Positions 31,363 through 41,800 of a stretch of DNA of 64,000 nucleotides are shown here, piece by piece. Position 1 is the stretch's first letter. The number at the start of each line of letters is the position of its first letter. The stretch is from Eutreptiella sp. 'Long Island Sound 2002'. Lineage: Eukaryota; Euglenozoa; Euglenophyceae; Eutreptiales; Eutreptiaceae. The notes beneath the pieces are model-generated. The model was not told where the DNA came from and did no database searches. It saw nothing but the letters and a program-made list of their open reading frames with translations. Location of the stretch: the NCBI GenBank assembly GCA_964036045.1, contig OZ038380.1, forward strand, positions 168,047,535 through 168,111,534, in the 5' to 3' direction. Both the position numbers and the translations under genes were made by a program.

Positions 31363-31740
31363 TCAGTCCCTAGCTTTAGTCTTGGAGGCAAGCGTCTCAG
31401 CGAGCCTCAGCAACTCACCAAGGTTGTTTTGGGACAAGTAGTCTACCAGAACTGAGTTTAGGCGTCCCTCAGGTAGAACAAACGCTGAGAAGGGCTCCCA
31501 GGTGGCCTCTTCGACTCCAAACCCTTCCCAGAGGGTGAGGAAGCGCCAACCCTGGCGATAGCGGTGGCGTAGGACAGACTTCACCAGGTAGAAGCCCTCC
31601 TTAGCCATCTCCTCGGCGTTCATGTCGGGGAGGTCCCCTTCAACTTCCATAGGGCTGGCAGCCCCCTGTAGGTCTAGGGCGGCGATCTCCTCGTCGTTCA
31701 GCTCCCACTCCTCCCCACATAGGTCTTCAGGATCCCTATC
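31363..31740 (-). pseudogene. Chromodomain remnant, chromovirus integrase-type C terminus
   Basis: Minus frame open from the 12-bp satellite down to a TGA at 31363. An acidic lead (GEEWELNDEEIAALDLQG) is followed by a chromodomain core: FYLVKSVLRHRYRQGWRFLT then LWEGFGVEEATWEP. This fits the pattern of aromatic residue, hR, LxxWxG(F/Y) and E-TWEP, with a C-terminal helix (VLVDYLSQNNLGELLRLAET). Chromodomains at the very end of a protein are typical of Ty3/gypsy chromoviruses, where they guide integration to marked chromatin. The upstream polymerase is gone, cut off by the satellite, so it is a fragment. A host chromodomain gene is the alternative. Confidence 0.65.
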
Positions 31741-32250
31741 TCGGAACCTATCTCAGACCCTATCTCGGACCCTATCTTGGACCTTATCTTGGACCCTATC
31801 TCGGACCCTAGCTGGGACCCTTTCTCGGACCCTATCTGGGACCCTAGCTCGGACCCTATCTCGGACCCAATCTCGGACCCTATCTCGGAACCAATCTCGG
31901 AACCTATCTCGGACCCTATCTCGGACCCAACCTCGGACCCTATCTCAGACCCGATCTCGGACCCTATCTCGGACCCTATCTCAGACCCTAGTTCGGACCC
32001 TATCTCGGACCCTATCTCGGACCCTATCTCGGACCCAATCTCAGACCCTATCTCGGACCCTATCTCGGACCCTATCTCGGACCCTATCTCTGACCCCATC
32101 TCGGACCCTATCTCTGACCCTATCTCTGACCCCATCTCGGACCCTATCTCAGACCCTATCTCGGACCCTATCTTGGACCCTTTCTCGGACCCTAGCTCGG
32201 ACCCTATCTCGGACCCTATCTCGGACCATATCTCGGACCCCAAATGGGGA
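31741..32250. repeat. 12-bp CGGACCCTATCT satellite, about 42 copies
   Basis: Tandem 12-mer CTATCTCGGACC with C/T and A/G drift. 12 bp is divisible by three, so each strand gives endless open frames (ISDP, IGSE, LSRT). These are artefacts. Confidence 0.97.
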
Positions 32251-33020
32251 ATAAAACCACCCTTAAAACCACCCCGGGTGGTTTTGCCCACTTTTAAAAA
32301 TGATAAAACCACCCCATTGGGGGGATACAACCACCTCTTTTGGGGAAAACCACCCCCCTTGTTAAAACCACCCCCTTCGGGGTGATAAAACCACCCCGGG
32401 GTGGTTTTATGCCCCCAAAGCAACAAATGACACAACACAGCAAACAAAAGGAGTCTGAGCAATGCTGCCACAAAAGCACGGCATGTCGAATGGGATTAAT
32501 AGCAAACCCAAACCATGTCTGAAAGCCCATCTCAGACCCCATTTGTAAAATTGTCCCCAGCCAGGTCACACATCCTACAACACATAACAAAAAGCAATGT
32601 GAAGCAAAACACTGAGTGTAAAACCATATGTCGTTCCCTTACCCTCCATCACCTCTCCTACCTCCATCCCCGAAATGGAATGGGGCAAGCCCCCGTCCCC
32701 ATCCCCAAGGGTGTTCTCCTTACAGCACAACATATAGACCTAAGGCAACTTGCCTTCCAGTACTGTGGTGCTAGGTTAAAAGGGTGATAACCCCCCCCCT
32801 GCCGCCCAATGGGGGGATAAAGTCACCGAAAAGGGGGGATAAAACCACCCCAAAGGGGTGATACCCCCCCAAAAAATGACCCAATGGGCGGATAAAACCA
32901 CCCCCATGAGGGGATAAACCCACACCCCCAAAAGGGGGGATAAAACCGCCCCAGGGGTCAAAAATGGCCAAAACGGGGGTTGGGGGTGGTTTTATCCCCC
33001 CTTTGGGGGTGGTTTTATAC
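32251..33020. repeat. GGGTGGTTTTATCCCC foldback-rich repeat field
   Basis: Two clusters (32262-32412 and 32785-33018) of ATAAAACCACCCC and its complement GGGGTGGTTTTAT, spaced by 10-20 bp with GGGG/CCCC words. Opposite orientations alternate, so the DNA can form many small hairpins. 32413-32784 between them is unique sequence with no gene. Confidence 0.85.
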
Positions 33021-33285
33021 CCAGGACCACTTATTCAGCAAAAAATGGGCCCACTCCCTGATGTGAGCCACAGTCAGCGGCTGAGCATGGAGGTCAGCGC
33101 CCATATTCAGTGGGGGCACTTGACCATTGTTTGTGTCCCTAGTAGCTTTTCCTGTGGCAAGCACTTCAAGACAAAATCCGCCATCTGACTCGAGGCGCAG
33201 CCCAAGACAGTCAGCAGTCCGGCCTGTGGCGTAGATAAGACTACATTGTTTGAAACATGCCTGAAGTGCAAGGACTATCTGCCAT
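33021..33285. other. Non-coding spacer
   Basis: Nothing recognised. Confidence 0.4.
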
Positions 33286-35200
33286 GCCTGACATCAAGAA
33301 TCGGCCAGAATATTTGACATGTTTCCTTGGTCTGCAACCCCACTCCAAGAGAGAGGTTCTTGCACCTCTATCCGTGCGGCATTGTACTACACTTGCCAAG
33401 CCAATACACCAAACAAGCTGCATCCCCAGAATTGCGATGGCCTTTCTCTTCTGGGTGGCACACCACACGTGCACATGGGCTGTCATGGTGCCTTTGTACA
33501 CCCTGTGTATTGACAGATGGTTACAAAAGAACTCACATCTTTGCCTGACCACTTACCGACATCAAACTGGCTTGCGTGACTCTGCCGTGCAGACCGCCGG
33601 AACCTGGTGCTATCTACAGACACATTCTGCCACACAAACACACTGCACGTGCATCAATTTGAAACACATGTGCTGTACAGAAACAAAGTACACCTTGTGC
33701 AGCATGCTGCTGTTTGGCTCCTCTCGGATTGAGGCACACCGCATCAGACTTGCACAACAGTGCGAAGTGCGCCAACACTGTTCGAGAGCTGAACTTGTGC
33801 TCATCCTATTGCCGAACCAATGATCAGAATCGTCTAAAAGCCCCACAAGCAAAACTGACCCGGTCCATGTGAATCTGCAAACCATGCGCTGCAGCAGCTT
33901 GCGGGGATCCTGTTTGAATCAAGGAGCATGTGCGCTGCATTGTTGGTGTGGCTCTGGATGAGGATTGCATTTATGTCCATTTGTGGGCATTTGTGATGCA
34001 CACCTACATCACAAAGGGAGGCCAATGGAAAATGAAAGCAAGCCGACTCAAAGTACCAGCAATGGAGGTGGGCTCTCCCTGGGGTGATGGGGAGGGAGGA
34101 GGGCGGTGCCTAGAGTGGGTAGGCAGAGGAGGAGAAAGGTGGACCCTCCCTGGAGTGGTTGGGCAGGGTGGGGGGGGGGGAGGCGGGGGGGGGGGGGGGC
34201 GTCGCAGCCGGCAAGGCCAAGCGCCTGGATCCGCCATACTAAGAAGTCAATCTGAACATCCCTGATGGCGTGTCCACTCACTACAAAAGTCAAGTATGAC
34301 ATAGCGGGCACTCTACCCCATGGCATAGACACGAGTACACATTCAGAGTGCGGGAAGCAATGCCTGATATCAAGAATCGGCCAGAATATTCCACAGGTTT
34401 CCTGGGTCTACAACCCCCCTCCAAGGGAGAGACTCTTGCACAACTATCCGTGCGGCACTGTACTGCACTTGCCACGCCAATACACCACACAAACTGCATC
34501 CCCACAACTGTGTTGCCTTCCTCTTGGGGGCACACCACATGTGCACATTGTGCCTTTGTACATCAGTGCATTGAGGGCTATTTACACAGTCATCACACCG
34601 CGGTCTGACCACTCACAGACCTCGGATCTCCGACTGGCTTGCGTGCCTCATGTGTGCAGGCCACAGGAAATCTGGTGCTATCTACAGATAGATCCTGCCA
34701 CAGAACCAAACTGCACATGCATCACCTGGAAACACATGTGCTGTGCAGAAACACATTGCATTTGTGCAGCAAGAGTCGAACACACCCCTGCATCCGACTT
34801 GTGCGAGGTGCACCAACACTGCTCGGGAGCTGGACTTGTGCTGATCCTATTGCTGAACCAATGCTCAACCCCTTTTTCAGCTCTTCCCCCTCAGGCAGCC
34901 TGCAACTGCCAACGGAAAATGAAAGCAAGCCGACTCATAGCACAAGCAATGGAGGTGGGCTCTCCTTGGGGTGATGGGGAGGGAGGATGGTGGTGCCTGG
35001 GGTGGTGGGCAGGGGAGGAGAAAGGTGGACCCTCCCTGGAGTGGTTGGGCAGGGTGGGGGGGGGGGGAGGCGGGGGGGGGGAGGCAGGGGGGGGGGGGGC
35101 TCACAGTGGGCAAGGCTAAGTGCCTGGATCCCCCATACAAGGCACTCAATCTGAACATTCCTGATGGGGTGTCCACTCACTACAAAAGTGAAGTACTGCT
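33286..35200. repeat. About 1-kb segment in two diverged tandem copies
   Basis: Copy 1 starts at 33286 (TGCCTGACATCAAGAATCGG) and copy 2 at 34361 (TGCCTGATATCAAGAATCGG). Shared landmarks continue in order through AATGAAAGCAAGCCGACTCA and CCTGATGG(C/G)GTGTCCACTC at about 34261 and 35160. Copy spacing shrinks from 1075 to 899 bp through indels. Both copies end in a G/C tract. No intact reading frame spans either copy. Confidence 0.85.
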
Positions 35201-35829
35201 TTGCGTGCGGCACTGTGCGAATAGGAGGGGGGGGGGGGGGGCAAGGCATCAGTTGCACTGCAATCACTCAGTTTTGGAGGATGTATGTACAAGCGCCAAC
35301 AGGGGAAGCCAAGAGCAAAACAGGCGCGTTGGTCATGAGGACCATTTGGGGGGCGTGTGTGCACAGCGCGCATCTTCCAGGGAGAAATTGGGTTTTTTTG
35401 GCTACAATTGGCAATGTTCTTGCCTAAAATCCCCAAATGGAAAGGGGCCACCCTTTTTGGATGCAACGGCCGGTGGCTGTGGCGACAGTTTGGCATTTGG
35501 GGAAGGCGACTGTGAGCGGTGGCCGAGTGTGTCCTGCAACGCGCAATCTATACAGTGGCGGAGCAGGACATGGCAGTGACGTCGTGCACATGGGGTGGTC
35601 CCACAGTGACCAGCCGAGGACTGCATGGCGCTAGATGCCCCTTTTTCAGTGCGCATGATGCCCCAGTGCACTGGCTCTTCACACATCGCCCATACCTTCA
35701 TCCAGCCCCACGTGTGCAGATGTAGGGCCCTTGTGTTCCTGGACACTGCCTACTAACGCCCTCGTTGGTAGCTTAGCACGGTCATCTCTGTGACACGCTG
35801 AGGTGTGCCATGCGGCTCACGTAGGACCA
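35201..35829. other. Non-coding, nothing recognised
   Basis: Unique sequence between the duplication and the giant array, with no supported exon. Confidence 0.4.
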
Positions 35830-38800
35830 TGTGTCGTGTGCGGTGCGTGTGGTGTTGTGTGGGGTGTGCGGTGCGTGTGGTGTTGAGTGGAGTGTGTGGG
35901 GCGTGTGGTGTTGTGTGGGGTGTGTGGTGTTGTGTGGTGTTGTGTGGGGTGTGTGATGTTGTGTGGTGTTGTGTGGGGTGTGTGGTGTTGTGTTGGGTGT
36001 GTGGGGCGTGTGGTGTTGTTTGTCGTGCAAGGTGCCTAGTGTGGAGTGCTGTGATGTGTGGTGTGTGGTGTGCGATGTGGGATGTGTGGGGTATGGCTTT
36101 GGGGTGCGGGGTGGGCGAGACGCGGCGTGTGGAGTGTGGAGTGTGGTGTGTGGTGTGTGGTGTGGTGTGGTGTGGGTGATGCGGAGGTTGGGGGTTGGGG
36201 GTGCAAAGTGGTGCGTGGGGGTGGTGTGTGGTGGGTGGTGTGTGGTGTGTGGTGTGTGGGGTGTGGTGTGTGGGGTGTGGTGTGTGGTGTGTGGTGTGTG
36301 GGGTGTTGTGTGTGGTATGTGGTGTGATGTGGGTGATGTGGGGGTGCGTGGGGGTGGGGTGTGGGGTGTGGGATGTGGTGTGTGGAGTGTGGTGTGTGGA
36401 GTGTGCTGTGTGGTATGTGGTGTGGGATGTGGGATGTGGGATGTGGGATGTGGTGTGTGGAGTGTGGTGTGTGGTGTGTGGTGTGTGGTGTGTGGTGTGT
36501 GGTGTGTGGTGTGTGATGTGTGGTGTGTGGTGTGTGGTGTGTGGAGTGTGGTGTGTGGTGTGTGGAGTGTGGTGTGTGGTGTGTGGTGTGTGGTGTGTGG
36601 TGTGTGGGGTGTGGTGTGTGTGTGGTGTGTGGTGTGTGGTGTGATATGGGTGATGTGGGGGTGCGTGGGTGTGGGGTGTGGGGTGTGGGGTGTGGGGTGT
36701 GGGGTGTGGTGTGTGGAGTGTGGGGTGTGGTGTGTGGTGTGTGTTGTGTGGGGTGTGGGGTGTGGGGTGTGGTGTGTGGAGTGTGGTGTGTGGGGTGTGG
36801 TGTGTGGTGTGTGGTGTGTGGTGTGTGGTGTGTGGTATGTGGTGTGTGGTGTGTGGTGTGTGGGGTGTGGAGTGTAGTGTGTGGGGTGTGGTGTGTGGGG
36901 TGTGGTGTGTGGTGTGTGATGTGTGGTGTGTGGTTTGTGGTGTGTGGGGCGTGGTGTGTGGTGTGTGGGGTGTGGGGTGTGGGGTGTGGTTGTGGTGTGT
37001 GATGTGTGGTGTGTGGTGTGTGGTGTGTGGTGTGTGATGTGTGGTGTGTGGTGTGTGGGGTGTGGGGTGTGGTGTGTGGTGTGCGGGGTGTGGTTGTGGT
37101 GCGTGGTGTGTGGTGTGTGGAGTGTGGTGTGTGGTGCGTAGTGTGTGGGGTGTGGTGTGTGGGGTGTGGTGTGTGGTGTGTGGTGTGTGGTGTGTGGTGC
37201 GTGGTGTGTGGGGTGTGGGGTGTGGGGTGTGGGGTGTGGTGTGTGGTGTGTGGTGTGTGGTGTGTGGTGTGTGGTGCGTGGTGTGTGGGGTGTGGTGTGT
37301 GGAGTGTGGTGTGTGGTGTGTGATGTGTGGTGTGTGGTGTGTGGTGTGTGGTGTGTGGTGTGTGGTGTGTGGTGTGTGGTGTGTGGGGTGTGGAGTGTGG
37401 TGTGTGGGGTGTGGGGTGTGGGGTGTGATTGTGGTGTGGGATGTGTGGTGTGTGGTGTGTGGTGTGTGGTGTGTGCTGTGTGGTGTGTGGTGTGTGGTGT
37501 GTGGGGTGTGGGGTCTGGTGTGTGGTGTGTGGTGTGTGGTGTGTTGGGTGTGGTGCGTGGTGTGTTGTGTGTGGTGTGTGGAGTGTGGTGTGTGGTGTGT
37601 GGGGTGTGGTGTGTGGGGTGTGGGGTGTGGTGCGTGGTGTGTGGAGTGTGGTGTGTGGGGTGTGGTGTGTGTAGCGTGGTGTGTGGTGTGTGGTGTGTGG
37701 TGTGTGGTGTGTGGTGTGTGTTGTGTGGGGTGGGGTGTGTGGTGTGTGGTGTGTGGTGTGTGGTGTGTGGTGTGTGGGGTGTGGAGTGTGGTGTGTGGGG
37801 TGTGGGGTCCGGGGTGTGGTGTGTGGGGTGTGGTGTGTGGTGTGTGGTGTGTGGTGTGTGGGGTGTGGTGTGTGGGGTGTGGTGTGTGGTGTGTGGTGTG
37901 TGGGGTGTGGGGTGTGGTGTGTGGTGTGTGGTGTGTGGTGTGTGGTGCGTGGTCTGTGGAGTGTGGTGTGTGGTGTGTGGGGTGTGGGGTGTGCTGTGTG
38001 GTATGTGGTGTGGGATGTGGGATGTTGGATGTGGGATGTGGTGTCCGGAGTGTGGTGTGTGGTGTGTGGTGTGTGGTGTGTGGTGCGTGGTGTGTGGAGT
38101 GTGGTGTGTGGTGTGTGGTGTGTGGAGTGTGGTGTGTGGTGTGTGGAGTGTGGTGTGTGGTGTGTGGTGTGTGGTGTGTGGTGTGTGGTGTGTGGTGTGT
38201 GGTGTGTGGTGTGATATGGGTGATGTGGGGGTGCGTTGGTGTGGGGTGTGGGGTGTGGGGTGTCGGGTGTGGTGTGTGGAGTGTGGGGTGTGGTGTGTGG
38301 TGTGTGGTGTGTGGGGTGTGGGGTGTGGGGTGTGGTGTGTGGAGTGTGGTGTGTGGGGTGTGGTGTGTGGTGTGTGGTATGTGGTGTGTGGTGTGTGGTA
38401 TGTGGTGTGTGGGGTGTGGTGTGTGGTGTGTGGTGTGTGGGGTGTGGTGTGTGGTGTGTGGTGTGTGGTGTGTGGGGCGTGGTGTGTGGTGTGTGGGGTG
38501 TGGGTTGTGGGGTGTGGTTGTGGTGTGTGATGTGTGGTGTGTGGTGTGTGGTGTGTGGGGTGTGGTGTGTGGTGTGTGGTGTGTGGTGCGTGGTGTGTGG
38601 GATGTGGGGTGTGGGGTGTGGTGTGTGGTGTGTGGTGTGTGGTGTGTGGTGTGTGGTGTGTGGTGTGTGGTGTGTGGTGTGTGGTGTGTGGTGTGTGGGG
38701 TTTGGTGTGTGGGGTGTGGTGTGTGGTGCGTGATGTGTGGTGTGTGGTGTTTGGTGTGTGGTGTGTGGTGTGTGGTGTGTGGTGTGTGGTGTGTGGTGCG

Positions 38801-41800
38801 TGTTGTGTGAGGTGTGGTGTGTGGTGTGTGGTGTGTGGTGTGTGGGGTGTGGTGTGTGGGGTGTGGGGTGTGGAGTGTGGTGTGTGGGGTGTGGGGTGTG
38901 GGGTGTGATTGTGGTGTGGGATGTGTGGTGTGTGGTGTGTGGTGTGTGGCGTGTGGTGTGTGGTTTGTGGTGTGTGGTGTGTGGGGTGTGGGGTGTGGGG
39001 TGTGGTGTGCGGGGTGTGGTTGTGGTGCGTGGTGTGTGGAGTGTGGTGTGTGGTGTGTGGTGCGTGGTGTGTGGTGTGTGGTGTGTGGTGTGTGGTGTGT
39101 GGTGCGTGGTGTGTGGGATGTGGTGTGTGGTGTGTGGTGTGTGGGTCGTGGTGTGTGGTGTGTGGTGTCTGGTGTGTGGTGTGTGGTGTGTGGAGTGTGG
39201 TGTGTGGTGTGTGGTGTGTGGTGTGTAGTGTGTGGTGTGTGGTGTGTGGTGTGTGGGGTGTGGGGTGTGGTGTGTGGTGTGTGGTGTGTGGTGTGTGGTG
39301 TGTGGTGCGTGGTGTGTTGTGTGTGGTGTGTGGAGTGTGGTGTGTGGTGTGTGGGGTTTGGTGTGTGGGGTGTGGGGTGTGGTGCGTGGTGTGTGGCGTG
39401 TGGTGTTTGGTGTGTGGTGTGTGGTGTGTGGTGTGTGGTGTGTGGTGCGTGTTGTGTGAGGTGTGGTGTGTGGTGTGTGGTGTGTGGTGTGTGGGGTGTG
39501 GTGTGTGGGGTGTGGGGTGTGGAGTGTGGTGTGTGGGGTGTGGGGTGTGGGGTGTGATTGTGGTGTGGGATGTGTGGTGTGTGGTGTGTGGTGTGTGGTG
39601 TGTGGTGTGTGGTGTGTGGTGTGTGGTGTGTGGTGTGTGGGGTGTGGTGTGCGGGCTGTGGTTGTGGTGCGTGGTGTGTGGAGTGTGGTGTGTGGGCTGT
39701 GGTGTGTGGGGTGTGGTGTGTGGTGTGTGGAGTGTGGTGTGTGGTGCGTGGTGTGTGGGGTGTGGTGTGTGGTGTGTGATGTGTGGTGTGTGGGATGTGG
39801 TGTGTGGGGTGTGATGTGTGGTGTGTGGTGTGGGGTGTGGTGTGTGTGGTGTGTGGTGTGGTGTGTGGTGTGTGGTGTGTGGTGTGTGGTGTGTGGTGTG
39901 TGGTGTGTGGGGTGTGGGGTGTGGTGTTGGGTGTGCGGGGTGCGGTTGTGGTGCGTGGTGTGTGGTGTGTGGTGCGTGGTGTGTGGGGTGTGGGGTGTGG
40001 TGTGTGGTGTGTGATGTGTGGTGTGTGGTGTGTGGTGTGTGGTGTGTGGTGTGTGGTGCGTGGTGTGTGGTGTGTGGTGTGTGGTGTGTGGGGTGTGGTG
40101 TGCTGGGTGTGCTGTGTGGTGTGTGGGGTGTGGGGTGTGGTGTGTGGTTTGTGGAGTGTGGTATGTGGGGTGTGGGGTGTGGTGTGTGGTGTGTGGTGTG
40201 TGGTTTGTGGAGTGTGGTATGTGGGGTGTGGGGTGTGGTGTGTGGTGTGTGGTGTGTGGTGTGTGGTGTGTGGGGCGTGGTGTGTGGGGTGTGGTGTGTG
40301 GTGTGTGGTGTGTGGTGTGTGGAGTGTGGTGTGCGGTGGGTGGTGTGTGGTGCGTGGTGTGTGGTGCGTGGCGTGTGGTGTGTGGTGTGTGGTGCGTGGT
40401 GTGTGGTCTGTGGTGTGTGGAGTGTGGGGTGTGCTTTGTGGTGTGTGGTGTGTGGTGTGTGGTGTGTGGTGTGTGGTGTTTGGTGTGTGGTGTGTGGTGT
40501 GTGGTGTGTGGTGTGTGGTGTGTGGTGTGTGGTGTGTGGTGTGTGGGGTGTGGTGTGTGGTGTGTGGTGTGTGGTGTGTGGAGTGTGGTGTGTGGTGTGT
40601 GGTGTGTGGGGCGTGGTGTGTGGTGTGTGGGGTGTGGGTTGTGGTGTGTGGTGTGTGGTGTGTGGTGTGTGGGGTGTGGTGTGTGGTGTGTGGTGTGTGG
40701 TGTGTGGTGTGTGGGGTGTGGTGTGTGGTGCGTGGTGTGTGGTGTGTGGTGTTTGGTGTGTGGTGTGTGGTGTGTGGTGTGTGGTGTGTGGTGTGTGGTG
40801 CGTGTTGTGTGAGGTGTGGTGTGTGGTGTGTGGTGTGTGGTGTGTGGGGTGTGGTGTGTGGGGTGTGGGGTGTGGAGTGTGGTGTGTGGGGTGTGGGGTG
40901 TGGGGTGTGATTGTGGTGTGGGATGTGTGGTGTGTGGTGTGTGGTGTGTGGCGTGTGGTGTGTGGTTTGTGGTGTGTGGTGTGTGGGGTGTGGGGTGTGG
41001 GGTGTGGTGTGCGGGGTGTGGTTGTGGTGCGTGGTGTGTGGAGTGTGGTGTGTGGTGTGTGGTGCGTGGTGTGTGGTGTGTGGTGTGTGGTGTGTGGTGT
41101 GTGGTGCGTGGTGTGTGGGATGTGGTGTGTGGTGTGTGGTGTGTGGGGTGTGGTGTGTGGTGTGTGGTGTCTGGTGTGTCGTGTGTGGTGTGTAGTGTGT
41201 GGTGTGTGGTGTGTGGTGTGTGGGGTGTGGGGTGTGGTGTGTGGTGTGTGGTGTGTGGTGTGTGGTGTGTGGTGCGTGGTGTGTTGTGTGTGGTGTGTGG
41301 AGTGTGGTGTGTGGTGTGTGGGGTTTGGTGTGTGGGGTGTGGGGTGTGGTGCGTGGTGTGTGGCGTGTGGTGTTTGGTGTGTGGTGTGTGGTGTGTGGTG
41401 TGTGGTGTGTGGTGTGTGCCGCGTGTTGTGTGAGGTGTGGTGTGTGGTGTGTGGTGTGTGGTGTGTGGGGTGTGGTGTGTGGGGTGTGGGGTGTGGAGTG
41501 TGGTGTGTGGGGTGTGGGGTGTGGGGTGTGATTGTGGTGTGGGATGTATGGTGTGTGGTGTGTGGTGTGTGGTGTGTGGTGTGTGGTGTGTGGTGTGTGG
41601 GGTGTGGGGTGTGGTGTGCGGGCTGTGGTTGTGGTGCGTGGTGTGTGGAGTGTGGTGTGTGGGCTGTGGTGTGTGGGGTGTGGTGTGTGGTGTGTGGAGT
41701 GTGGTGTGTGGTGCGTGGTGTGTGGGGTGTGGTGTGTGGTGTGTGATGTGTGGTGTGTGGGGTGTGGTGTGTGGGGTGTGATGTGTGGTGTGTGGTGTGG

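Noticed and set aside
31622-32385. ISDP, IGSE and LSRT repeat proteins of 200-257 codons
   Set aside because: The 12-bp satellite read in three frames; no flanking coding sequence in those frames.
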